Part shown: positions 18,944 to 27,835 of the stretch, piece by piece | Layout of the letters: each line of letters starts with the position of its first letter | How positions within the stretch are numbered: the stretch's first letter is position 1 | DNA from: Yersinia alsatica | GTDB lineage: Bacteria > Pseudomonadota > Gammaproteobacteria > Enterobacterales > Enterobacteriaceae | Direction: 5' to 3' | NCBI RefSeq assembly: GCF_902170305.1 | Contig: NZ_CABHWW010000039.1 | Coordinates: 96,515-160,514, forward strand | DNA length: 64,000 nt | Position numbers and translations under genes: made by a program | The notes under the pieces: generated by a model | Told to the model about the DNA's origin: nothing | The model's database searches: none | The model's input: the letters and a program-made list of their open reading frames with translations, nothing else

Positions 18944-19204
18944 TCATTGGGGCATCAGTAATACCTTAAGTATCCCGTTAATTTCTTTGACGCCTAGCTT
19001 ATTATATACATTACGTCTATGTGCACTCACTGTCTTATTTTTCATATCAAGCTCACTTGCTATATAACTATTACTTAAATCTAATAATATATATTCAAGA
19101 ATTTCATTCTCTCTTTGAGTTAATTGTGACTTTATTTTTATTGAAAATGTTATTCTGTCAAATTTCTTAGGGAGGATTCGTGAAGATAATAACCTAATTA
19201 TCAT
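18944..19204 (-). CDS. Orphan LuxR-type helix-turn-helix protein, probably truncated
   Basis: An 86-residue frame that is almost entirely a LuxR/GerE DNA-binding domain: LTQRENEILEYILLDLSNSY, then IASELDMKNKTVSAHRRNVYNKLGV. The N-terminal receiver or sensing domain normally found in such regulators is absent, and no ribosome binding site is evident before the ATG at 19204. It is either a stand-alone GerE-like regulator or the 3' remnant of a longer gene. Base composition is very AT-rich. Just upstream on the same strand is a relic of an autotransporter gene. Confidence 0.5.
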   Translation of the reverse strand: MIIRLLSSRILPKKFDRITFSIKIKSQLTQRENEILEYILLDLSNSYIASELDMKNKTVSAHRRNVYNKLGVKEINGILKVLLMPQ

Positions 19205-19217
19205 GGTTTCTATCTTA

Positions 19218-19301
19218 TCTATGGTCGTTAATCTGAATCACCTCAATGCCATTCAGCGCTTTAACCCCCAGACCACCGACGTTGTCGACACTCACATTAT
19301 T
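19218..19301 (-). pseudogene. Autotransporter gene fragment
   Basis: A short frame bounded by stops reads VDNVGGLGVKALNGIEVIQI. This is close to the conserved motif near the C-terminal end of pertactin/AIDA-type passengers (a Val-Asp-Asn-x-Gly-Gly ... Gly-Ile-x-Val pattern). No flanking passenger or barrel is left, so it is a relic of a lost autotransporter gene. Confidence 0.5.
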
Positions 19302-19788
19302 CTATTTTAGGGTTTAAACTCTAGAATAAAAGATCGTCAAATTAAAATGATATCAAATAAGGTATATTTACAATTAAATTCTCATTGGATGTGTCTTAAA
19401 AATATTGGTGCATAAAAAGTATTAAATAGGTAAATAAATAACAAGTTAATTATTGTTGAGAATTTAGTTTAGCGCCCACAAAAATATACTTAAATGTCAG
19501 AAATAACGAGTGATTACTCTAGGAATGATACAAAAAATACTGAAAAATGGATAAGCAGATGAGTAATATATTTATGCAGAATAACTTACTGTAATAGCGC
19601 GTCATTAATTGGCGGTGGAATTGGCTATATTAACCCTATGCTCTGCGAGAATAGCGCCATGATAGCGGCAATTTGATTGGGTCTGGGTGGGAGGTTGGTG
19701 AACGGGTTGGATACGGGCATTTCACAAAGGAATTGATACCGTATCCAACATAGGCTGTATCCAATAACGGCGAATATCTAAAACAAAC
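19302..19788. other. Intergenic region at the right edge of the accessory block
   Basis: AT-rich to about 19600, then closer to backbone composition. It contains a strong palindrome at 19706-19749 just downstream of yciO. No gene is recognised. Confidence 0.4.
19706..19749. repeat. Inverted repeat downstream of yciO
   Basis: Perfect 11-bp arms GTTGGATACGG / CCGTATCCAAC flank a 22-base loop. A further CTGTATCCAATA follows. A similar arm (GTTGGATAC) is found in the inverted repeat downstream of ugd. It may end yciO transcription. Confidence 0.5.
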
Positions 19789-20409
19789 CTAGCGGAATGG
19801 CGTGACGTCCCCCGCTCCTTCACGGATAACTTCAGGTGAAGAATCCGTCAAATCAATAACAGTAGTCGGCTGTTGGCCCAATGAGCCGCCGTGGATGATT
19901 AAATCCACTTGTTTGCCCAAGTGTTCTTTGATCTCTTCAGGATCAGATTCTGCAAAATCATTACCCGGTAGCATCAACGTGGTCGACATTAATGGCTCAC
20001 CCAATACATCCAGCAGCGCCAGCGCGATAGGATTAGACGGCACACGCAAACCAATAGTCTTACGTTTGTCATTCATCAAACGCCGAGGTACTTCTTTGGT
20101 CGCTTTTAAGATAAAGGTGTAATTGCCGGGGGTATTATTTTTGATCAAGCGAAAGGCCGTGTTATCCACATAGGCATAGGTAGATAACTCTGACAAATCA
20201 CGGCACATCAACGTGAAATTATGATTACCATCCAACTGGCGAATACGACAGATACGCTCCATTGCCGATTTGTCTTCTAAGCGGCAGCCAAGGGCATAAC
20301 CGGAATCTGTCGGATAAACAATCACCCCACCTTTGCGCAAAAAATCAACACTCTGATTGATTAATCTTGGCTGCGGATTTTCCGGGTGAATATAAAAAAA
20401 TTGACTCAT
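19789..20409 (-). CDS. yciO: YciO, Sua5/YrdC-family protein
   Basis: A 206-residue single-domain member of the Sua5/YciO/YrdC family. The N-terminal region has the family motif KGGVIVYPTDSGYALGC, followed by CRDLSELSTYAYVDN and the RVPSNPIA stretch. Sua5/YrdC paralogues make threonylcarbamoyl-adenylate for tRNA t6A; YciO itself is a paralogue whose role in the cell is not settled. It follows rnm by 12 bases on the same strand and is surely co-transcribed. Here it marks the right-hand return to E. coli-like order after the accessory block. Confidence 0.93.
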   Translation of the reverse strand: MSQFFYIHPENPQPRLINQSVDFLRKGGVIVYPTDSGYALGCRLEDKSAMERICRIRQLDGNHNFTLMCRDLSELSTYAYVDNTAFRLIKNNTPGNYTFILKATKEVPRRLMNDKRKTIGLRVPSNPIALALLDVLGEPLMSTTLMLPGNDFAESDPEEIKEHLGKQVDLIIHGGSLGQQPTTVIDLTDSSPEVIREGAGDVTPFR

Positions 20410-20421
20410 GACTCTACCTCA

Positions 20422-21348
20422 TCATTCAACATTCGAGTTGGCTGGCTCTATAGGCCAATCACGCCATACCGGCTCCACCCCAGCAGGTAGCCACAATTTG
20501 CGGCCTAGCTCAATCCAGGAACAAGGTTGATGGAAATCAGACCCCTGGGATGCAAGTAAATTATAGTCGCGTGCATATTGGGCAAGTTGTGCTCGCTCAT
20601 GTGGAGCTTGCTGGCATTGAGCGACTTCCATGGCATCTCCGCCAAACTCGGCAAAATGTGCCAATAACCGTTTCAGCCATTTGGCGGTTAAATCATAGCG
20701 GCCGGGATGCGCCAGCACCGCTTGCCCACCAGATTGCTTAATTGCATCAATAGCTTGTTCTATTGTACACCATTGCGCGGGAACATAACCGGTCTTGCCT
20801 TTGGCTAAATATTTTTTAAAAACCTGCCCGACATTACTGGCTAGCCCAAGCTCCACCAAATAGCGGGCAAAATGCCCACGGGTCACCTGTCCGCCACTCG
20901 CCAACCGATTAGCGCCTTCCCAGGCATCAGGAATGCGTGCTTTTGCCAGACGAGCGCTGATCTCTTGCGCACGCACATAGCGATGGTTGGATTGTTCACT
21001 CAGCAGTGTGCAAATACTGTCATGGTGGATATCAATACCGAGTCCCACGATATGGATTTCATGATTTTCCCATAAAGTAGAAATTTCAACGCCGGGGATA
21101 AGCCGTAATGCCAGTTGCTGTTGTGCAATAGTGGCTGCCGCTTCTGCTAATCCCGCCGTCGTATCGTGATCGGTAATGGCCAAAACGCCCACCCGCATTT
21201 GCGCCGCCCTCATCACTAGCGCCGCAGGCGTCAAGCAGCCGTCAGATGCCGTGGTATGGCTATGCAAATCATAGAGTGTAAATGCCGTTGAACCGGCTGC
21301 GGTATCAGGTAAATCAGCCGAGCCAAGCAAGATGGCGTTATCAGACAA
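20422..21348 (-). CDS. rnm: RNase AM (5'-3' exoribonuclease, PHP domain)
   Basis: A PHP-domain phosphoesterase known as YciV/TrpH/Rnm. In E. coli it trims 5' ends of 5S and other rRNAs and degrades short RNA and 3'-phosphoadenosine 5'-phosphate-type substrates. Metal-binding motifs are visible: YDLHSHTTASDG, ITDHDTT, PGVEIST, ENHEIHIVGL, VLAHPGRY and SQGSDFHQP. The open frame continues upstream to a GTG at 21444, which would give 340 residues, but the family is about 290. The TTG at 21348, giving M-SDN like the E. coli MSD start, is preferred on homology. Neither start has a good ribosome binding site. It is divergent from trp. Confidence 0.88.
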   Translation of the reverse strand: MSDNAILLGSADLPDTAAGSTAFTLYDLHSHTTASDGCLTPAALVMRAAQMRVGVLAITDHDTTAGLAEAAATIAQQQLALRLIPGVEISTLWENHEIHIVGLGIDIHHDSICTLLSEQSNHRYVRAQEISARLAKARIPDAWEGANRLASGGQVTRGHFARYLVELGLASNVGQVFKKYLAKGKTGYVPAQWCTIEQAIDAIKQSGGQAVLAHPGRYDLTAKWLKRLLAHFAEFGGDAMEVAQCQQAPHERAQLAQYARDYNLLASQGSDFHQPCSWIELGRKLWLPAGVEPVWRDWPIEPANSNVE

Positions 21349-21508
21349 AACGGGTTTATTTATCAAAACGGTCTTATTAACCAAAACAAAAATCCAGAAA
21401 AAACGTGGTTGAGTATGATACTCGTTAATAAGCTTTTTACGCACCTTAATTGAAGTCCGTACTCGCCAGCCACACCAAGTTCATTAAAAAAACAATCATT
21501 CAAGAGCT

Positions 21509-21537
21509 TGACATTCATCTCGCGAACCAGTTAACTA
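21509..21537 (+). promoter_or_regulatory. trp promoter and overlapping TrpR operator
   Basis: The -35 TTGACA (21509-21514) and -10 TTAACT (21532-21537) are 17 bases apart. The -10 lies within a palindromic GTTAACTAGTAC core that matches the E. coli trp operator nearly base for base. Control by the tryptophan repressor is therefore expected. Confidence 0.9.
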
Positions 21538-21597
21538 GTACACAAGTTCACGAGGTACCAAAATGGTGATCGGAACAGTGAGTCGCATAACTGTGTT

Positions 21598-21704
21598 CCC
21601 CAAAGATATTGGAGTTGCAGGTAGGCATCATCCCGATGAGCTTACATCAGTAATGAGTGAACGCAGCTAACGCCCCAGCGGCTTCAAGAGCCAAGGGGAT
21701 AAAA
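21598..21704. repeat. ERIC-like element in the trp leader
   Basis: The outer arms (TTCCCCAAAG... and ...AAGGGGATAA) and the internal GAGTTGCAGGTAGGCA, CCCGATGAGCTTAC and GTGAACGCAGCTAACGC match the ERIC/IRU family. The internal part is shorter than a full 127-bp element. It lies between the trp promoter and the leader peptide. Confidence 0.65.
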
Positions 21705-21734
21705 TGAAAGCAATCCTAGAGAGCAATGACTGAA

Positions 21735-21797
21735 ATGAAAACTACCCTGATCTCCTTACTGCGTTGGTGGCACATCTCCCTCACTCGGGCGATGTAA
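21735..21797 (+). CDS. trpL: trp operon leader peptide
   Basis: A 20-codon ORF, MKTTLISLLRWWHISLTRAM, with two adjacent Trp codons and followed by an intrinsic terminator. This is the standard layout of an attenuator that senses charged tRNA-Trp by ribosome stalling. An in-frame ATG at 21726 could extend it by three residues. The peptide starts about 190 bases after the promoter, much farther than in E. coli, because of the ERIC-like insertion. Confidence 0.88.
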   Translation: MKTTLISLLRWWHISLTRAM

Positions 21798-21834
21798 TCA
21801 CGCATATCAGTCATCAGACAGTGCAGATTGCTTC

Positions 21835-21858
21835 AGCCCGCTAATAGCGGGCTTTTTT
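21835..21858 (+). terminator. trp attenuator terminator
   Basis: AGCCCGCTAATAGCGGGCT followed by TTTTTT forms a compact G/C-rich hairpin 37 bases after the leader peptide stop, just ahead of trpE. Confidence 0.9.
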
Positions 21859-21902
21859 ATGGACAGATTTCGGCGTAATTACTTTTTCAGGATCAACAAA
21901 TA

Positions 21903-23468
21903 ATGATGCAAACTTCGCGCCCCACTTTACAGCTACTCACCGCCACGGCGTGTTACCGCGATGACCCAACTGCACTGTTTCATCAACTTTGCGGCGCACG
22001 CCCTGCCACTTTGCTGCTCGAATCAGCAGAGGTGACCAGCAAACAGAACCTGAAAAGTCTGCTCATTATCGATAGCGCACTGCGGATCACCGCATTGGGA
22101 CAGAAAGTGACCATTGAAGCGCTCACTCGCAATGGCGCGTCTTTATTAGCCTTGTTAGACAGTGCGTTACCGGCTGAAGTTGATATTCAAGTGCGCCCTA
22201 ATGGTCGTGAATTAACTTTCCCGGTCATTACTGCGGTACAAGATGAAGACTCTCGCCTACAGGCGTTGTCGGTTTTTGATGCTCTGCGCCTGCTATTAAA
22301 ACTGGTTGATTCCCCAGTCGCCGAGCGCGAAGCCATGTTCCTGGGCGGCCTGTTTGCCTACGATTTAGTCGCCGGTTTTGAAAACTTACCGCCACTGCGC
22401 CATGAAAACCGTTGCCCGGATTTCTGCTTCTATCTAGCCGAAACCTTGTTAGTGTTGGATCATCAAAATCGCACCACTCGATTACAAGCCAGTCTGTTCA
22501 CCCCAGATCTCGCCGAGCATCTGCGTCTGAGTAACCGTTTAGAGCAAATTAGTCATCAGTTACAGCAAGCACCACAGCCGATTCCTGCCAAAGCAGTACC
22601 CGAGATGACGTTACAGTGTAACCAATCAGATGCAGAGTATGGCGCGGTAGTCAGTCAGTTGCAACACGCCATTCGTGAGGGTGAAATTTTCCAGGTGGTA
22701 CCGTCACGCCGCTTCTCTCTAGCTTGCCCATCCCCACTAGCGGCTTACCAAACCCTGAAAGACCATAATCCCAGCCCTTATATGTTCTTTATGCAGGATA
22801 ACGAATTCGCGCTGTTTGGTGCATCACCTGAAAGCGCACTGAAATACGATGCCACTAACCGCCAAATTGAGATTTACCCCATTGCCGGTACTCGCCCACG
22901 TGGCCGCCGTGCCAATGGCGAGTTGGACCGCGATTTAGACAGTCGTATTGAGCTGGAAATGCGTACTGACCATAAAGAGCTTGCTGAGCACTTGATGCTG
23001 GTGGATTTAGCCCGTAACGATCTGGCGCGCATTTGTGAGCCCGGTAGCCGTTATGTCGCCGACCTCACTAAAGTTGATCGCTACTCTTTTGTTATGCATC
23101 TGGTTTCTCGCGTAGTGGGAACGCTGCGCCAAGACTTGGACGTGCTACATGCTTACCAAGCCTGCATGAATATGGGGACATTGAGCGGCGCGCCAAAAGT
23201 TCGGGCCATGCAATTGATTGCTGGCAGCGAAGGTGCGCGACGTGGCAGTTACGGTGGTGCCGTCGGCTATTTTACTGCCCATGGTGACCTGGATACCTGC
23301 ATTGTTATCCGCTCGGCTTATGTCGAAGACGGTATCGCTACCGTACAAGCCGGCGCCGGTGTTGTACTCGATTCCATTCCACAAGCGGAAGCTGATGAAA
23401 CCCGCAATAAAGCGCGTGCTGTTCTGCGGGCGATTGCCACCGCACACCATGCCAGGGAGCTGTTCTAA
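21903..23468 (+). CDS. trpE: Anthranilate synthase component I
   Basis: A 521-residue chorismate-using enzyme that makes anthranilate with TrpG, the first step of tryptophan synthesis. The feedback-inhibition motif LLES lies in [10 protein letters not shown] (about residue 38). The C-terminal chorismate-binding domain has [25 protein letters not shown] and [12 protein letters not shown]. Length is typical. The start is at the first of two adjacent ATG codons; the second is equally possible. Its stop codon overlaps the trpG start by one base, giving translational coupling. Confidence 0.97.
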   Translation: MMQTSRPTLQLLTATACYRDDPTALFHQLCGARPATLLLESAEVTSKQNLKSLLIIDSALRITALGQKVTIEALTRNGASLLALLDSALPAEVDIQVRPNGRELTFPVITAVQDEDSRLQALSVFDALRLLLKLVDSPVAEREAMFLGGLFAYDLVAGFENLPPLRHENRCPDFCFYLAETLLVLDHQNRTTRLQASLFTPDLAEHLRLSNRLEQISHQLQQAPQPIPAKAVPEMTLQCNQSDAEYGAVVSQLQHAIREGEIFQVVPSRRFSLACPSPLAAYQTLKDHNPSPYMFFMQDNEFALFGASPESALKYDATNRQIEIYPIAGTRPRGRRANGELDRDLDSRIELEMRTDHKELAEHLMLVDLARNDLARICEPGSRYVADLTKVDRYSFVMHLVSRVVGTLRQDLDVLHAYQACMNMGTLSGAPKVRAMQLIAGSEGARRGSYGGAVGYFTAHGDLDTCIVIRSAYVEDGIATVQAGAGVVLDSIPQAEADETRNKARAVLRAIATAHHARELF

Positions 23469-24046
23469 TGGCTGATATCTTGCTGCTCGATAATATCGAT
23501 TCCTTTACTTATAACCTGGTGGATCAACTGCGTTCCAGTGGCCATCGCGTGGTGATTTATCGTAACCACATTGCTGCCGAGACCATTATTGAGTGCCTGC
23601 AACAACTCGAACAACCGGTGTTGATGTTGTCCCCTGGCCCCGGCACTCCGGCACAAGCAGGCTGTATGCCTGAATTACTGCAACGCTTACGCGGCCAACT
23701 ACCGATTATTGGTATTTGCCTGGGTCATCAGGCCATTGTTGAAGCTTATGGCGGCCACGTAGGTCAAGCAGGTGAAATATTGCATGGCAAGGCTTCAGCC
23801 ATTGAACATGATGGACAAGGGATGTTTGCCGGTATGCCAAATCCATTGCCGGTTGCCCGCTACCACTCATTAGTCGGCAGCAATATCCCAACAGAATTAA
23901 CCGTTAACGCCCGTTTTGGCGAGATGGTCATGGCGGTTCGTCATGATGCGCATCGGGTTTGTGGCTACCAATTCCACCCGGAATCGATTTTAACCACCCA
24001 AGGTGCCCGTTTGCTTGAGCAGACATTGGCCTGGGCGTTAGCGTAA
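23468..24046 (+). CDS. trpG: Anthranilate synthase component II (glutamine amidotransferase)
   Basis: A 192-residue class I glutamine amidotransferase that supplies ammonia to TrpE. The nucleophile Cys84 is in GICLGHQA, and the catalytic His and Glu are in YQFHPES near residues 170-172. In E. coli this domain is fused to TrpD. Here it ends with its own stop and a separate trpD follows 14 bases later, as usual in Yersinia and Serratia-type operons. Confidence 0.96.
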   Translation: MADILLLDNIDSFTYNLVDQLRSSGHRVVIYRNHIAAETIIECLQQLEQPVLMLSPGPGTPAQAGCMPELLQRLRGQLPIIGICLGHQAIVEAYGGHVGQAGEILHGKASAIEHDGQGMFAGMPNPLPVARYHSLVGSNIPTELTVNARFGEMVMAVRHDAHRVCGYQFHPESILTTQGARLLEQTLAWALA

Positions 24047-24060
24047 ATAAGGAACATAAA

Positions 24061-25113
24061 ATGCAAAATTTACCCTCTAAAGACATGCTGCTGGCCAAAG
24101 ACTTGTCATTAACCAAAGAGCAGCTATTAGAAAAACTGTTTCAGGCCGAGGTTATGACCCAGCAGGAAAGCCAGATGCTGTTTGCGGCTATCGTGCGTGG
24201 CGAACTGGAAGCCAGCCAACTGGCCGCAGCATTAATCAGCATGAAAGTGCGTGGTGAAACCCCGGCCGAGATTGCCGGTGCTGCTCAGGCTTTGTTGGCC
24301 GATGCACAACACTTCCCGCGCCCTGACTACTTGTTCGCGGATATCGTCGGTACCGGTGGTGACGGCACAAACAGCATTAATATTTCCACTGCCAGCGCCT
24401 TTGTTGCTGCCAGTTGTGGCGTGAAAGTCGCCAAACACGGTAACCGCAGTGTCTCCAGCCGCTCTGGTTCATCAGACCTGCTGGCCGCCTTTGGTATTCG
24501 TCTGGATATGCCGGCTGAGCAATCACGGCTGGCATTAGATGAGTTAGGTGTTTGCTTCCTGTTTGCGCCGCAGTATCACACAGGTTTTCGCCATGCCATG
24601 CCAGTGCGCCAACAGTTGAAAACCCGTACCTTGTTTAATGTACTGGGGCCACTGATTAACCCTGCCCGCCCACCACTGGCATTAATCGGTGTTTACAGCC
24701 CAGAATTGGTGTTGCCCATTGCACAAACACTGAAAGTGCTGGGTTATCAGCGCGCAGCCGTCGTGCATGGCGGCGGAATGGATGAAGTGGCTATTCATGC
24801 ACCAACGCAGGTTGCAGAACTGAATAACGGCAGCATCGAAAGCTATGAATTATCGCCAGAAGATTTTGGTTTAAACCACTATCCACTGGGTTCGTTGCAA
24901 GGTGGCGCACCTGAAGAAAATCGTGACATTTTAGCAAGGTTGTTACAAGGTAAGGGTGAAGCGGCGCATGCCGCAGCCGTCGCGGCTAACGTAGCGTTAT
25001 TACTGAAGTTGCACGGTCAAGAAAACCTGCGTCATAACGCACAACAAGCATTGGAAATGATTCACAGCGGTCAAGCTTTCTCACGAGTGACCGCTCTGGC
25101 AGCAAGAGGATAA
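24061..25113 (+). CDS. trpD: Anthranilate phosphoribosyltransferase
   Basis: A 350-residue enzyme that joins anthranilate to PRPP, the second step of the pathway. The PRPP-binding motif [14 protein letters not shown] is near residue 98, followed by [28 protein letters not shown] and the VVHGGGMDE motif. It is slightly longer than many homologues because of an N-terminal extension; the ATG at 24061 is supported by AAGGA seven bases upstream. It lies between trpG and trpCF with minimal spacing. Confidence 0.96.
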   Translation: MQNLPSKDMLLAKDLSLTKEQLLEKLFQAEVMTQQESQMLFAAIVRGELEASQLAAALISMKVRGETPAEIAGAAQALLADAQHFPRPDYLFADIVGTGGDGTNSINISTASAFVAASCGVKVAKHGNRSVSSRSGSSDLLAAFGIRLDMPAEQSRLALDELGVCFLFAPQYHTGFRHAMPVRQQLKTRTLFNVLGPLINPARPPLALIGVYSPELVLPIAQTLKVLGYQRAAVVHGGGMDEVAIHAPTQVAELNNGSIESYELSPEDFGLNHYPLGSLQGGAPEENRDILARLLQGKGEAAHAAAVAANVALLLKLHGQENLRHNAQQALEMIHSGQAFSRVTALAARG

Positions 25114-25116
25114 ATC

Positions 25117-26478
25117 ATGCAGGAAACCGTACTTCACAAAATAGTGCGCGATAAGGAAATCTGGGTTGCCGCGCGGAAATTGCAACAGCCTCTGGCCAGC
25201 TTTCAACACGATATCACTCACAGCCAGCGCAACTTTTATCAAGCGCTGCAAGGCGATAAAACCGTTTTTATTCTGGAATGCAAAAAGGCGTCCCCATCCA
25301 AGGGGGTCATTCGTGACAATTTTAATCCGGCAGAAATTGCCGCTGTATATAAAAACTACGCCTCCGCTATCTCGGTATTAACTGACGAAAAATACTTCCA
25401 AGGCAGCTTTGATTTCTTACCGCAAGTCAGCGCGGTGGTGACTCAGCCCGTATTGTGCAAAGACTTTATTATCGATGCTTACCAGATTCAGCTGGCTCGT
25501 TTTTACCAGGCTGATGCTATTTTGCTGATGTTGTCAGTGCTGGACGATGATACCTACCGCCAGCTGGCTGCTGTCGCGCATAGCCTGAATATGGGAGTAT
25601 TGACCGAAGCCAGCAATGCCGAAGAATTGGATCGTGCCATTACACTGGGCGCTAAAGTCGTGGGCATTAATAACCGTGATTTACGCGACTTGTCGATCGA
25701 CCTTAATCGTACCCGTGAGCTGGCACCTCGTCTGCCTGCCGGCGTCACTGTTATCAGCGAGTCGGGGATTAATTATTACCGCCAGGTGCGCGAACTGAGC
25801 CATGTTGCCAACGGTTTCCTGATTGGCAGTGCGCTAATGTCTGAGACAGACCTTAATGCTGCCGTGCGCCGGGTCTTGCTGGGTGAGAATAAAGTCTGCG
25901 GACTGACCCGCGCCCAAGATGCCGCTGCTGCCTATCATGCCGGTGCAGTATATGGCGGGTTAATTTTTGTCAGTAGCTCACCACGTCATGTGGACATTGC
26001 ACAAGCTCGCACGGTGATCAGTGGTGCGCCGCTGAAATACGTCGGCGTGTTCCGTGATGCTGAAATCAATACCGTCCAACAAACTGCCGAGCGCTTATCT
26101 CTGGCTGCCGTGCAATTACATGGGCATGAAGACCAGTCTTATATCAATCAGTTGCGTGAAATTTTGCCCGCTAACTGCCAAATTTGGAAGGCATTGAGTG
26201 TCGGTGACACCTTACCCGCGCGCAATTTACAGCATGTCGAACGTTATGTTTTGGATAATGGCAACGGCGGTACCGGCCAGCACTTTAACTGGGCACTTTT
26301 AGCCGGTCACTCGTTGGATAACGTCCTATTGGCAGGCGGATTGGGGGCCGAGAATTGTGACGCAGCAGCGCAACTGGGTGCTGCCGGTCTGGATATCAAT
26401 TCCGCAGTAGAAAGTGCTCCCGGCATCAAAGACCCACAATTGATCGCCGCCGTATTCGAGACATTGCGCGCTTACTGA
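25117..26478 (+). CDS. trpCF: Bifunctional indole-3-glycerol-phosphate synthase / phosphoribosylanthranilate isomerase
   Basis: A 453-residue fusion of two TIM barrels that catalyse steps three and four of tryptophan synthesis. Residues 1-255 are the IGPS part (FILECKKASPSKG, CKDFIIDAYQI, GINNRDLRDL, SESGI). Residues 256-453 are the isomerase part (NKVCGLTRAQDA, VGVFRD, QLHGHED, LAGGLG, DINSAVE). The same fusion occurs in E. coli TrpC. The start is three bases after the trpD stop. An ERIC element lies between it and trpB. Confidence 0.96.
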   Translation: MQETVLHKIVRDKEIWVAARKLQQPLASFQHDITHSQRNFYQALQGDKTVFILECKKASPSKGVIRDNFNPAEIAAVYKNYASAISVLTDEKYFQGSFDFLPQVSAVVTQPVLCKDFIIDAYQIQLARFYQADAILLMLSVLDDDTYRQLAAVAHSLNMGVLTEASNAEELDRAITLGAKVVGINNRDLRDLSIDLNRTRELAPRLPAGVTVISESGINYYRQVRELSHVANGFLIGSALMSETDLNAAVRRVLLGENKVCGLTRAQDAAAAYHAGAVYGGLIFVSSSPRHVDIAQARTVISGAPLKYVGVFRDAEINTVQQTAERLSLAAVQLHGHEDQSYINQLREILPANCQIWKALSVGDTLPARNLQHVERYVLDNGNGGTGQHFNWALLAGHSLDNVLLAGGLGAENCDAAAQLGAAGLDINSAVESAPGIKDPQLIAAVFETLRAY

Positions 26479-26504
26479 TTTCTAAACACATTTGAGTTAA
26501 CCCT

Positions 26505-26632
26505 CTACCCAATAGATTTCAAGATGCAGGAAGGCGGCAAGCAAGATAATCCCGATGAGCTTACAAAAGTCAGTGATTCGGGTTAGTCAGTACAGCCAAC
26601 ACACCTGCAGTTTGAAAGATCACGGGCATATA
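26505..26632. repeat. ERIC (IRU) element between trpCF and trpB
   Basis: A near full-length 128-bp element. Its left arm reads CTACCCAATAGATTTCAAGA, followed by TGCAGGAAGGCGGCAAGC, the centre CCCGATGAGCTTAC with a partner GTGATTCGGG, and a right arm ending in GGGCATATA. It is imperfectly palindromic overall. The trpB ribosome binding site starts immediately at its right edge. Confidence 0.85.
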
Positions 26633-26644
26633 AAGGACAGAAAA

Positions 26645-27835
26645 ATGACCACATTGAATCCTTATTTTGGCGAGTTCGGCGGCATGTATGTGCCCCAGAT
26701 TCTGATGCCAGCATTGAAGCAACTGGAAGAGGCTTTCGTCAGTGCGCAACTGGACCCTGAGTTTCAGGCGGCATTTCAGGATTTGCTCAAGAACTATGCC
26801 GGGCGTCCGACAGCCCTAACTCTGTGTCAGAATCTGACCGCTGGGACCAAAACCAAGTTATATCTCAAGCGCGAAGATCTGCTGCACGGCGGCGCGCATA
26901 AGACCAACCAAGTGTTGGGCCAAGCTTTATTAGCCAAACGCATGGGTAAGACTGAAATTATTGCAGAAACCGGTGCCGGCCAGCATGGCGTGGCATCAGC
27001 ATTAGCTTGCGCCCTACTGGGTTTGAAATGCCGCATTTATATGGGCGCGAAAGATATTGAACGTCAATCACCGAACGTGTTCCGTATGCGGCTGATGGGC
27101 GCAGAGGTTATCCCGGTACACAGTGGCTCATCAACCTTAAAAGATGCCTGTAATGAGGCGCTGCGTGACTGGTCTGGTAGCTACGAAACCGCACACTATA
27201 TGCTGGGAACCGCCGCTGGCCCACATCCTTATCCAACCATTGTGCGCGAATTCCAGCGGATGATCGGCGAAGAGACTAAAGCGCAAATATTAGCCAGAGA
27301 AGGCCGTTTACCGGATGCGGTATTGGCATGTGTCGGTGGTGGCTCAAACGCAATTGGTATGTTTGCTGATTTTATCGATGAAGAAGGTGTTGGCTTAATT
27401 GGGGTAGAACCCGCCGGGCTGGGTATCGAAACCGGCCAGCATGGTGCTCCACTTAAACACGGTAAAGTGGGTATCTACTTCGGTATGAAATCGCCGATGA
27501 TGCAAACCAGTGATGGTCAGATTGAAGAGTCTTACTCAATTTCTGCGGGGCTAGACTTCCCGTCTGTTGGGCCACAGCATGCTTACTTGAACAGCATTGG
27601 CCGCGCCGATTATGTTTCGGTCACTGATGATGAAGCTTTAGAAGCATTTAAAGCATTGTCATGTAAAGAAGGGATTATCCCGGCATTGGAGTCTTCCCAT
27701 GCCTTGGCACATGCCCTGAAAATGATTAAAGCATCACCGGAAAAAGAACAGCTTCTGGTGGTTAATCTGTCCGGGCGTGGTGATAAAGATATTTTCACCG
27801 TCCACGATATCCTGAAAGCACGGGGAGAAATTTAA
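26645..27835 (+). CDS. trpB: Tryptophan synthase beta subunit
   Basis: A 396-residue PLP enzyme that condenses indole with serine. The PLP lysine is in [10 protein letters not shown] (Lys86), the Gly-rich phosphate loop is [10 protein letters not shown], and ETGAGQHG is also seen. The ATG at 26645 is chosen over the longer frame starting at 26555, because the extra 30 codons are translated ERIC sequence and AAGGA sits just before 26645. The stop overlaps the trpA start (TAATG), as in E. coli. Confidence 0.97.
   Translation: MTTLNPYFGEFGGMYVPQILMPALKQLEEAFVSAQLDPEFQAAFQDLLKNYAGRPTALTLCQNLTAGTKTKLYLKREDLLHGGAHKTNQVLGQALLAKRMGKTEIIAETGAGQHGVASALACALLGLKCRIYMGAKDIERQSPNVFRMRLMGAEVIPVHSGSSTLKDACNEALRDWSGSYETAHYMLGTAAGPHPYPTIVREFQRMIGEETKAQILAREGRLPDAVLACVGGGSNAIGMFADFIDEEGVGLIGVEPAGLGIETGQHGAPLKHGKVGIYFGMKSPMMQTSDGQIEESYSISAGLDFPSVGPQHAYLNSIGRADYVSVTDDEALEAFKALSCKEGIIPALESSHALAHALKMIKASPEKEQLLVVNLSGRGDKDIFTVHDILKARGEI

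Noticed and set aside
10826..19204. Idea that the receiver-only gene and the orphan helix-turn-helix gene are halves of one gene split by the adhesin insertion
   Set aside because: On the shared strand the DNA-binding part lies upstream of the receiver part, the reverse of the order expected for one split regulator.
26555..26644. Thirty-codon N-terminal extension of trpB
   Set aside because: It is translated ERIC sequence. The family start [13 protein letters not shown] at 26645 has its own AAGGA.
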